The translations under genes and the position numbers were made by a program. Below the pieces are notes generated by a model. That model saw only the letters and a list, made by a program, of their open reading frames with translations. It did no database searches and had not been told where the DNA came from. A DNA stretch of 64,000 nt from Lepraria neglecta (lineage: Eukaryota > Ascomycota > Lecanoromycetes > Lecanorales > Stereocaulaceae): contig CM065646.1 of assembly GCA_033220425.1 (NCBI GenBank), forward strand, positions 937,501 to 1,001,500. Direction: 5' to 3'. Below are positions 1 to 9,918 of this stretch, one piece after another (within the stretch, counting starts at the first letter, position 1; each line of letters begins with the position of its first letter).

Positions 1-1350
1 TATGGGTCGTGGTATGCTCATCACTGGCCGTCCATGCCGCACTGAGGTTGCCAAAGTGAACCGTAAGCCTGCTTCTTGTCCGACCTTCTTCTTGCTCGGC
101 TGTTCCCAGATCTGACTTGCACCTAGGTTCCTTGTACATGTCTCGAGTCACTGGAGGTCATATCACTGAAGACGAAGTCGTTCAGGTTCTCCATTTGTAT
201 GGAAAGATCCAGGAGACATGGTACGCAATGCCGACCGAGAAAGAGATGTACCGTTTACCAGAAGGCATCTGGGTGAAATTTGCCTACTTCCAAGATTGTC
301 GGGATGCACAAGCTGTAAGTACATCCAGGCTTTCCCACAGACTTGACTGATCATCCAAGGGATTCCGCGACCACGCGGTGTACCGTCTCGAGCAGCCACC
401 TGTACCTGACGACCTTCGTACTCGTCATGGAGCCCGTCAACAGCGTGTCCTGTCGTCGGCCATAGGCGTTTCTCCAATTCAGCGACCTAGCCCCGGCCGT
501 ATGCTGCCTTCACCAATGAGGCGAGCTGCGACGGACATCTGCTTCATCTTTGTGGGCGGCTTGCCTCCGCATGCGACTCAAGAGCGTCTACGTGAGATGT
601 TCCAGGTGTATGGTCAAATCTTGCACATCGAGCTTATTCAAAAGCCTTCTGTGAACAGTATGTCTTCCTCGTCTTTATCTTTTCCGCACGAGCAGTCGCT
701 TATTGTTCCTAGTCAACGGTTTCAATACCTTCGCCTTCATTGAATATCTGTCTCCAGATATGGCCGCTGCTGCCGTTCAGGCGAGTCCCAGAATGTACGG
801 GAGCGATCGTCTTCGCGTTGAGCGCAAAGAGTCCATTGATCCCTTTGCGCGTCGCGACAACTTCGGCGGAAGCCCCCGCGATGCATACACCATGCAGGCT
901 TCTCAAGACATGGCGATGCTTTTCCAGCGCGGAGTGTATGCTGGTATAGCCCAAGCACAGGCAATTTCACCTCCTCCGGTGTACGCTGCATACCCTAGTA
1001 CGTACTACGAGGCATATGATCCTTCCCAATACAGCCAGTACACCGCGCCAGCTGCACCGGTCAACCAATACACCGCACCAGCTGCCCCAGTCAACCACTA
1101 CACCGCACCAGCTACCTCAAATAATAACCACATCGCGGCGAGCCTCCAAGGTCCGGGTCACTTCCAGTTTGGTCCTGCAGCTCAGGCGTCCGCCCCATCA
1201 ACGGCCAACTTCCAGTACCCTGCTCCTGCTCCGGCACCCACTCAATACGTTCAGCCCCCAATGGTGCCGGCTGGGAGTGGCTACCAATGGCCTCCTGCAT
1301 CTTCCAACAACGAAAACGCCAATGCGTCCCCGTCTCAAGAGGCCCAGTAG
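1..1350 (+). CDS. RRM RNA-binding protein, 5' partial
   Basis: The gene enters from the left edge. Four exons can be read: up to 62, 127-314, 360-657 and 713-1350, with clean GT...AG introns (for example GTAAGC at 63 and GTATGT at 658). The first exon reads as the end of one RRM (GRGMLITGRPCRTEVAKV), exons 2-3 hold a second RRM-like unit, and exons 3-4 a third (RNP2-like CFIFVGGLP, then INGFNTFAFIEY). The C-terminal 130 residues are rich in P, A, Q and Y and carry a short repeat, QYTAPAAPVN, about three times near 1036-1110. RRM proteins of this layout bind RNA; the target is not visible. The family is sure, the precise orthologue is not. The true start lies outside the window. Confidence 0.85.
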
Positions 1351-2327
1351 AAGCTGAGAGCACTCGCCTGTTGCACTTGACCTGAATGATCCCTACACAT
1401 CATCCTCTCTTCACCAAAGCTCACATGCCTCTCGACGTTTATGTTTCCAACACGCATACAAGCATTTTGCAATACCTGTCGGCCGCTGTGGTCATTGCTT
1501 ATTCTTCGTCCGAGTTCCTACCTTGTGTCATCGACCTGAATATGCAGCCTCATCGCGAGCTAAAATTCCTGTGGATCTTTGCACTCGCTGATTAGGGCTC
1601 GGATGTTGTCATCGACTATTACTGTGGTTATGTTTTCAATAGAAGGAGGTAAGCATTTCAAGATCGCGGCTATTCTTTCTAGAGACATGACTGACGACAC
1701 CACAGTGTGATCTTACCATCTTTTACCCCCCGCGGGGGGGCCGAGCCGCAAGTTACTGGTTAGACTTGTCTTCCCTTCTATCTGCTGAGATCTTCCTCAC
1801 TGCGATCCGATTGGCTTTGAGGCGCGGTGGACAAATCTAAGATCCAGTGGAAGTTCTTTTCATGTGGGGATGTTTGTTTCTTTCATCTTTTTCCGATTTA
1901 TGTATCGATTTCCCCATGGCATACAAAAACTTCGCAAATCAGCACAATAGACTTGTCAGAAACAATAATCAATCATCAAGATGTAGCTAAAATGAGAAAA
2001 CACGAGCTTCAAATAAAAATACATTTCAAACCCAACTCGGTCAGCTCTCCTATGACCTAGAACTATCCATCTTTCCCAGTTGCAAAGCCTCTCTACTTCG
2101 CATCCCAGCACTCTCGGAGAATGTGGCCGACTTGATATTGTACACGAAGGTTTTCGATCTGAATTTTGCTAATTTTCTGGCGCTGGGCCGTTGGCCGAGT
2201 GATCTTATCCCTAGTGCGAAAGCTTGACAGGTGAAAATTTCGTGCGACGGACAGCAGGAACCGTCAACAGACCAACATACGAGGCAAGAAGGTCTTTGAC
2301 TGCTTATACCGCTGAAGAGTCTTCGCG
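1351..2327. other. intergenic region with a GC palindrome
   Basis: This holds the 3' side of the RRM gene and the 5' side of the symporter. I see no convincing coding sequence. A small C/G palindrome (CCCCCCGCGGGGGGG) lies near 1727-1741. Confidence 0.5.
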
Positions 2328-4768
2328 ATGGGTCAACCATCATTCCAGGCATCGAATGCGATCATCTACCTGACCTACGGAGCTTTCTTGTACGACCAAC
2401 CCCACCTCCCCGTCCCCGCACGAGAATACTAATGCCTTCGTGGCGGGCAGGGTTTCGGGCTTATACATTGCTTGGTCATGGAGGTACCAGTCCAAGTCGC
2501 AATTCCTGGCTACAAATCGCACACAGAAGGGTCAGACACAGCGAGTGTTCGAGAAGGGGCATAGGGAGGCCGGCCCAGGCTGGCTCTCTTGCTCTTATCA
2601 GCTGAACCTTCTATACTTGAGAAAGAGCATTGGCTAACGACTGCGTAGCAATACCGCTTGCCCTGAACTTCATAGCTTCGGGTGAGTGCTCTCGCGGAGA
2701 AATACGTCTTTGCTGCGTAAAGCAAGCGGCAGCGACGCTCCCAACGCAATGGCATGCAAGAGCTTCGACATCTATATCGGTAGACTGAGAATGAGATCGG
2801 GGATCATGAATGGGGGATCATGACCAGGTTCGTATTTGCAGAATCAACGTAGGCTGATGCCCAAGATCTACCTACCTGCAAACGTCTACTGGGACTCTAA
2901 GAAAGCCACAGACTGGGTGGGCATGGAGATCTTGGGCAAAGGTACTGCGCGGCTTCACTACGGGTGCGGATTGTGCATAGATTGAATGTGTGGATCCAAC
3001 TCTACGCTACAAGTGTGGAGAGATCCACGCTCCTCTATGTACCTGAAGCTGAGAGCGTACCGTAAATACTCGATCAAGTTAATGCTTGCGTGGGGAACGT
3101 GCTGCCGCTTTTCCCCCCTCTCCCCTACTCATTGAGAATGTAAAGCTGACCGTAGGCCATATTGATTGCTGTCGGCAGCTCTTGGTTCTGGCATATTATT
3201 CTCGTACCCAGAAATATCTACGGTAGCTGGCGTGCAAGGCTTGGTCGTCTACACTCTATCTTCATCCTTGCCACTGCTGGTATTTGGATACCTAGGACCT
3301 ATTATAAGGAGGAAGTGCCCTGAGGGGTTTGTCCTCACGGAGTGGACAAGGCAGAGATATGGGGTGGTGACAGCTCTGTACTTAAGTCTGTTGACGTAAG
3401 CCATGACCCTTTGGAAGACGTCCTCAATGACTTGCTAACTCTCCTCTTTTAGTCTGATTACTTTGTTTCTATACATGGTGGCAGAGCTCTCAGCTCTCCA
3501 GCAGATCATCAACGCTTTGACAGGGCTCAATGGCCTCCCAGCTGTCATCGTGGAGTGTGCCGTGACTACTATCTATACTTGTAAATCTCTACCCACAGGC
3601 CCTGGGTAGGGCATGCTGATCGTAGATATAGCTCTTGGCGGTTTCCGCATTTCCTTCATAACCGACAACATCCAGGGCGCTATGGTGGTTGGCCTTGTCA
3701 TCCTCGCAGTGATCACCGTGGGCGTGGAAACCAAAATCGACCGAAGCCTCGTTGACTCTTCCGGCCTTCTCAACTCAAGCCTGCTTGGCTGGCAGCTGAT
3801 CTACATTCTTCCCGTGGCCATCCTGACCAATGACTTCTTCATCTCCGGCTTTTGGATGCGCACATTCGCCAGCAAGACGGACAAAGACCTCAGAATTGGA
3901 GTCTCTATCGCTACGGTAGCTGTCACATGCATTCTTGGCCTTGTAGGAGCAACTGGACTTCTAGCAGCCTGGACAGGAGCGTGGCCCGGCAATCCACCCC
4001 AAGGCGGTGATATTGCCTTCTTCCTCCTGCTCGAGGAGCTCCCGGCTTGGGTCGTGGGCATCGTCCTCGTGATGGTAGTATCTCTCAGCACCGCTGCTTT
4101 CGACAGCTTTCAATCTGCTATGGTCTCGACCGGAAGCAACGACTTATTCCGGAACAAGCTCAACCTTTGGTATATCAGGGCTGCGGTCGTCTTGATTATC
4201 TTCCCGGTTGTGGTCGTTGCGCTCAAGAGCCCGGACATCTTGCAAGTGTACCTGATCTCTGATCTGGTTAGTGCTAGCTCGATCCCTGTTCTTGTCATTG
4301 GCTTGAGCGATGCTTGCTATTGGTGGCGTGGTTTCGAGGTCGTTGTTGGGGGATTGGGAGGCCTGCTTACCGTCTTTATCTTTGGCACCATCTACTTTGG
4401 TAACGCGCATGAAGGCGCTTATCTTTTGTTGCTTGAAAATGGACTCTACTCGAATGACTGGAGTGCTTTTGGTAGGTCTTTGCCCGGCAGCAACGAAACT
4501 GCCCGGTAACCAAGTACTGACACTGGTTGTAGGCGCTTTCGTTGCTGCGCCCGTTGGTGGTTTGTTGTGGGCTGCTGGAGCTTTTGCGCTCCGCGTAGCT
4601 TTCCAATGGATCCAAGCGAAAAGAAAGGGCGTCAGGTTCGACGCTTTCGATCGTCCTCCGCCGCCAAGCCCAGCGCTCTACACTGGGCGTGGGGGATCTC
4701 CTGAAGATGAACCCGAAGAGCACGGCCCCACATTCAGTGTGTCGCCACAGAAGGGCAAGTTCTTCTGA
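2328..4768 (+). CDS. sodium/solute symporter (SSS family), urea-permease-like
   Basis: A multi-pass plasma-membrane symporter of the SSS family that contains fungal urea transporters (Dur3 group); the substrate is inferred only from family. Seven exons give 533 residues: 2328-2389, 2451-2530, 2649-2681, 3179-3395, 3453-3580, 3626-4471 and 4533-4768. All junctions keep frame. The start is the ATG at 2328 (MGQPSFQASNAIIYLTYGAF); the small exons 2 and 3 supply ATNRTQKAIPLALNFIAS just before ALGSGILFSYPEI. Later hallmarks are RRKCPEGFVLTEW, LYMVAELSALQQ, TDNIQGAMV, LTNDFFISGFWMRTFASKTD and SLSTAAFDSFQSAM. The C-terminus is a short, charged cytoplasmic tail. Intron 3 (2682-3178) is 497 nt, about ten times the others, so something may have inserted there. 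The donor of intron 2 (GTCAGA) is weak. Confidence 0.85.
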
Positions 4769-4970
4769 GCTGGGCACGAATATGTCACAATAGAGATGTG
4801 GCTAAAGATGGGAGAAGGAGAATATCTCAGGGCTTAGGAGCCTGGTGGAGACTGACGCAATCTGCTTTGACATCCATGCCCCCACATGTTGAATTTTTAT
4901 GGACATATTCATACACTCTCCTGTATCTAGAATATCTATATTACGAACACAATTTTTTGCTTCATAAAAA

Positions 4971-6026
4971 CTACTTCGCAACAGCGAGCGATCTAGCCTT
5001 AGGCTTCGAGCTCTGCTCCTTCCAAACATCTTTAACATCAGTCTCCTCCGTCGTCCCCCAAATCTTCCAGGAACCCTCCCTTCCCCTCAACATCATCTTC
5101 TGCATCACCAAGTACTCGACCACTCCGTTCTGCTTGCCCTTTGAGTCCTCCACCACCGTGTCTTTCTCCGCGTTCCGTCCTTTCGAAATCCCCTTCAAGC
5201 TCTGTACCGATTTTATCTGAACCACGACCTGATACAGCGCCGAGGTATCCATATCGGGCAACGCTGCTATCTTCGTACTGACGATGCGAGGACGTCCAAT
5301 GTACTTGTGTAGTGTCCAGCGAACTTTCTCGTCAGGTCGTCGTGAATTTATACGACTGCGGAGAGAGGCGACGACGCCTTCGAGGCAGGTGCCTTTTAGG
5401 GATTCGATGTCGCCACTGTTTTGAGGGAGCAAGGGGTCAGTTAAATGCTTGCTGGTGGGGTGGGTAGAGGAGAGCTCACTTGGCAAAGGAGGTATACATA
5501 TTTTCGTACATGACTTGTGCTTTGGGCCCGATCTTTCGACGATCCAGCTTGGGCCGGGGTTTTCCTTTCCTTAGGAAGAATTTGTAGAAGAACAGCCTGT
5601 GTTCGGTCAATATCAGACGCATGAAAGTAGGAGTGAAGGACCTGAAAGGCTACACACCCCGTAGTGCTTTCCCACTTCCTCTTCGCCCAGTACCATTCTA
5701 AGGCCATCCATTTTCTAGGGTCGCGGAGTAGGGAGGGTTTTTTGGGTCCTGTAGGCCTGACAAAGGTTCCTGCACACTGTGGTCAGCTTCCTGTGTAAAG
5801 ATTATGCGGCGTGGTGTGTGAACGTACCTGGTAGAAGACCTAGATCGCCTCGTATGTTTTCTTTGTTGGAAGCCTCTTGTCTTTGGACGGCCATACTCTT
5901 CTGGGCCACGTTCTTTTGGCCACTTGGTTGAAGATGGAGTGGGCGGACTGGCCAGGTGCGTCTTTGGGGATAGAGGAAGGGTATTAGAGGCCGCCATCGA
6001 ACCGGCTGCTGGAGAGCCATGTTCAT
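4971..6026 (-). CDS. mba1: mitochondrial MBA1 / mL45-like, Tim44-like domain
   Basis: Inner-membrane-associated ribosome receptor that helps insert mitochondrially made proteins. The minus-strand exons are about 6026-5820 (basic, Arg-rich presequence MNMALQQPVRWRPLIPFLYP), about 5770-5650 (PTGPKKPSLLRDPRKWMALEW), about 5597-5485 (RRKIGPKAQVMYENMYTSFA) and 5418-4971. The last exon carries the Tim44/mL45-like fold, with GDIESLKGTCLEGVVASLRS, VRWTLHKYIGRPRIVSTKIA and ALYQVVVQIKSVQSL. Family assignment rests on these conserved blocks. The start codon is 36 nt from the beginning of the EOS1 open frame on the other strand, so the two genes share a very short divergent promoter or overlap at their 5' ends. 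Confidence 0.75.
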
Positions 6027-6062
6027 GGTTCAATTGATTGCTGCCAACCACCATAATCAACA

Positions 6063-7176
6063 GTGCCGTTGGAGAAGAAAAGTGGATCTCCTTACAAGGC
6101 TGATGGCGCTTTCACTAGCAGCGCGGGCAGAATCCGGGGAAAGGAGAGCGAGACCCTTGCCAGCTCTGGAAAACGCCCCGCCACCCACCACGGTACTCCA
6201 ACACCACCTTGCACAGAAGGAAGCTCAATCTTTTCAATTGCCCATATACACCACCTTAAACCCCATGCAAATGCGGCAGCACTGGCGTCTCCACCTCCTC
6301 CCAGCTACGAGGCCATCTCTTCTTCCCTGCCGGTAAAGAACCATGCAACAGTTTCAAAAGCCCTGCACCCCCGCGTTGCGGTCCTCTTAGGCGTCAATGC
6401 CAGATGGCATATCCCTCTTCTTATATGCCGTGCCCTCAGCACTGCTCCTGCTGTGTGGTGGGGGCTAAGATGTGCGTTGACCTTTTTGGGAGAGTTGTTG
6501 CTTAGTGATGGGGATGGGAAAGGAGCATGGGAGCATGCTTGGAGTGCGGAGAAGAGGTTTAGGGTTACGGAGGTGTTTTTGGCTATTCTATGGGTACGTT
6601 GGGCACGGAGAGAGTATATGGGCAAGACTGATAAATGTAGTGTTCTGCGGCGGCGTATCTTTCGTATTTCTTTACGGATTGTTTGATGTCAAGATGGTAG
6701 ACAGTTGTCCCCTTTCCCAATTTCGAGGATTGTATGGCTGATGCTTGGTATATGCAGGCTTCTCTTCTATACCCCACCTGCGACTCTTGTTCGACTTCTT
6801 ACGACCAACTTCTTGATCGCCTATATCACATCTTGGGTGCTCTATCTTTCCGGCGCTTCGGAGGATCCGCGTATGCTTCTTCCTGCTTGGGTCTCGATTG
6901 CTACGGTATGTGATGGTTCTGATGATAGATAGCAGGATGGCTAACGCTTCTTAGACTCTCACAATGCTTTATCACCTAACGCATCGCAAAATTAATATCA
7001 AGAAAGAAACCTCGGCGTCCATTGGTGTCTTCTCGTTGGCTAGCTTCATCAGCTTGTGTACATTACTTCTCCAGTTGCATCTGACGAGGGAGAATGACCC
7101 GGTGGTACCATTCTTCTCCATGTTGAAGGGAGTCTGGAACTATGTCATCGGTTCGGAGACGCTTCTCGCTAGGTGA
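6063..7176 (+). CDS. eos1: EOS1-like N-glycosylation / ER membrane protein
   Basis: Multi-pass ER membrane protein of the EOS1 family, linked in yeast to N-glycosylation and oxidative-stress tolerance. Exons join in frame as ...LAILW then CSAAAYLSYFFTDCLMSRW, then LLFYTPPATLVRLLTTNFLI, ...VSIAT and TLTMLYHLTHRKINIKKETS. Introns begin GTACGT, GTAGAC and GTATGT. Conserved blocks include ALHPRVAVLLGVNARWHIPL and LLQLHLTRENDPVVPF, and four or more hydrophobic segments are visible. Odd point: the open frame begins at GTG 6063 just after an in-frame TAA at 6054-6056, and no in-frame ATG occurs before the conserved core. Either a short upstream exon is spliced to the AG at 6062-6063, or a non-ATG start is used. 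I give the first open codon as the boundary. Confidence 0.75.
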
Positions 7177-7560
7177 TATGTAAATTATAGTCAATATTGT
7201 TCGATTGGAGTCAGTAACGGCTGTAGACTCAAGGCTTTTCACCCGCATGGCTTCAAGGTGCTCGAAATCGACTGTTATATTTCTTGAGCTATCACGGTAA
7301 AGACTGACGGACTGTGCCGAACAACCCTGGCACATTTCTCGTAATTGACGCATGTCTCATAAAAGCCAGACAGCTCTTCTCTCATCATTCCCACTATCAA
7401 TGCACGCTCAAAGGGTATCTACCAACGCCCCCACGCACGCCTTCGCTTGACCTGCGCCCCACCAGCGGAAGAAGCAAGAAGTAGGAAAGAATCGGCTTGT
7501 CGAAAAAACTTCTATCGGTCCGCTGAGGGAGGGTGCCGTTCGGGGCGTGGTTGATAAGGT

Positions 7561-8256
7561 TTAGAACCCATGGACCTGTAGCGTTGAGTTAGTCCAAGCC
7601 GTAAGTTCTGCACATGTTGGTGGCTTACCTTGATCGTTTTAGCATCAAGCTCCAACCCTTCCTTCTTATCAACCAGGAATTCTTGTACGTCCTTGCGCTG
7701 ATCCCCTTGGAGCTGGATCACCTCGCCCATCTCGGTGTCGTTGACGATAGTGCCATTGCAGGCTATGTGGGGTAATAGTCAGTATCATTGTAAACTTGAC
7801 AAGTTGTAATGGAGACTTACCAAACTTCTTCTTGATCACCTTGAGAATCTTCTTCTGATCAAACTTCTTAGGGAGACCCTGGACAGTAGTCAAGGTCTTA
7901 CGACCATTGCGCTCTAGTGGACACGGTGTCAGTATGGTTCGGTGGTATCCCTATAGGCATGGTATTGGGTGCGACTTACGCTGAATCCGAATGTGGATGT
8001 AATTTTGAGACTGCTTAGTCTCCCCAGTATCTTCGTCGGCTTCGGCGAAGGGGTCTATTATCGTCAAGTCAGTATAGCCCAGGCTAGATAAGGAACGCAA
8101 ACGTTGGAGGATTGCGGGTGATGTCTCGGAATCCTGGGGGGCAGCGATTGCAACAAGATGCTTGCAAGTGGCCAAAGATTGCTTGAGTGTTGGAGGTGTT
8201 GCACAGAAAGCCATGGAATGTTGCTCACCGAAGGTCTTGAGGTTTTCGATGGACAT
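7561..8256 (-). CDS. sui1: translation initiation factor eIF1 (SUI1)
   Basis: Small ribosomal factor that controls start-codon selection in the 43S complex. Exons on the minus strand begin with 8256-8229 (MSIENLKTF), then from 8054 (DPFAEADEDTGETKQSQNY), and end with VHGF and TAA at 7563-7561. The joined protein is 113 residues, the usual length. Hallmarks are IHIRIQRNGRKTLTTVQGLP, KKILKVIKKKFACNGT and EMGEVIQLQGDQRKDVQEFL. The first intron (8228-8055) splits codon 10 and is 174 nt; the others are about 55-80 nt. All key SUI1 residues seem present, so this should be a working single-copy housekeeping gene. Confidence 0.95.
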
Positions 8257-8824
8257 AAACTCGTGTGTTTGCTGTAAACTTTGGGGTGGTGTTTTTGTGG
8301 TAACTTGGATTGATGCTGGGATGCAGTAAGGCGTCTGTAAGTTTGCTTATTGTGGAGTGGAGATTTTGTGGTTGTTTGAGAGACGAAGAAGACGCAAGTG
8401 TCAGAGGAGGGGGCTAAGTGCAAATGCCAAGACCGCTTGGCCTCAGGCCGGAGGATTTTCGGCCGACACCCTGATTATGACTCTGGTGACTACTGATTGC
8501 CACTTGAATCACAATAATTCACCAATCCAAAGAACTGTATTCTCCGTTTGAGCCTTTTTAAGAAATAGTGTCAAGTGGTGCTATCCTCCCCTCAAAGGAA
8601 GTATAATGACACAGGGTGAACAGCCAGGTACTGCCACTCAACATAGGTATCAACACAACCTCAGCATCGCCTCTATTGATATATAATATACATCTTATGA
8701 AGCTTCCATACATTAACCACCCGACAAAAATACTGTTGCATGCAAGGTTTAAGATGGCGGAGCCTGAATGATTTCGGAGTCAGCATTTCCCTTTTGAGAT
8801 AGTTCTTGAGTCCCAAGACATGTC
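8257..8824. other. intergenic region
   Basis: This is the eIF1 promoter side and the 3' side of the Asterix gene. No further coding sequence or repeat was recognised. Confidence 0.4.
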
Positions 8825-9575
8825 TCAGGAGCCGACAATCTTTTCCGGCTCAAAATAGAGCATGAATGAAGAAACAATAGCTCGGAAAGGATAACGTACG
8901 ACAGGTGGTGCCTCTGTACCAGTAGCTCGATTTACCCCCGGTGGCGGCATGAACATTGGTAGATACGTCTGGAGTTGATCAGCACAAAGGAGAGCAGGTC
9001 GTATGGGTTGCGAAGGACGACGTCTTACCGTCGCTAGTCCCAATACTAGATAACACAATTTGTTAGAGACTGAGAAAAACGACATGGTCGAGGGAGAAGA
9101 CTTACACGCCATTCCTGCAGACAGGTATCCTGGCGTGCCGGCCTTTTTGGCCTGTTCAGGTGTTTGGGCAAGCCAAGTCTGTACCGCAAACACAAATGAT
9201 GCCCTGGAGATGGTCAGATGGTACAGACAGGCAGCATTGTCTATTAGACGTACCAGCCGATCATCCTGATAGTAAGAAGGCGTGAATGAGCAGTTCTCCA
9301 ACATTGAGGCTGCACGTGCTTGCTTACTTGTTGCGTGTGAACATCTGAAAATGTTAGCCAAATGAACAGAGATTTGCAAGAACGTGGAGGGTCTTCTTAC
9401 AGCGACCATTGGCAATGTTGAGGCCATTGTACCGGCAACATCGTTGTCTGATTCCTTCGTTGAGGGGTCTTTGTATGGAATGACTAATACCAGATTAGTA
9501 TTCTCCCTGGGTAGAAATCGCTCAAGCAGAGGCCACACTTAGATCCTCTCTCCGCATGTCTTTCTTTGAAGCCAT
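8825..9575 (-). CDS. Asterix / UPF0139 (PAT complex) ER protein
   Basis: Small three-helix ER membrane protein, orthologous to the Asterix subunit of the PAT chaperone complex that assists membrane-protein folding. It is split into several tiny exons: MASKKDMRREDL (start 9575), IIPYKDPSTKESDNDVAGTM... with ASTLPMVA, MFTRNKMIGW, ASFVFAVQTWLAQTPEQAKK...GYLSAGMA, LLGLAT and TYLPMFMPPPGVNRATGTEA. All joins keep frame with GT...AG borders. Conserved marks are the ASTLPMVAMFTRNK and TPGYLSAGMA blocks. The 3' end is uncertain: the open frame runs to 8825, but a GTACGT donor lies just after APPVV near 8900, so a short last exon could replace the final 27 residues. Confidence 0.75.
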
Positions 9576-9918
9576 AGTCGATAATTTTGTATAATTGACA
9601 GAGTGTGGTGTCCGGAGCAAAGTAACAATTCCACGCTGGACCGGACTAGACCCTCAAGCTAAATTAAAACCCTTGCTCTCGCAAGCGCTCGCCGTGCCGT
9701 TCCGTAGGCCAACAGGGTTCATGTTTGGGGGTAAAGAAGCAGCTCCCACTTTCCGACGCAGTTGAGGCACAGGCCGATAAAGCTTCTCTTGCATTCACAT
9801 AGCTTACCTACCGTATATTCATTGCTTCTTCCTTCACCAGATTAGAATAGACACTCGCTGTATCCATGAAAAACACTACGCTGCCACCCCCCATCAAGAA
9901 CGGCAACATGACAGAACG

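Noticed and set aside
2050-2755. Minus-strand frames before the symporter
   Set aside because: Part of this stretch is explained by exons 1-3 of the symporter on the plus strand; the minus frames show no family.
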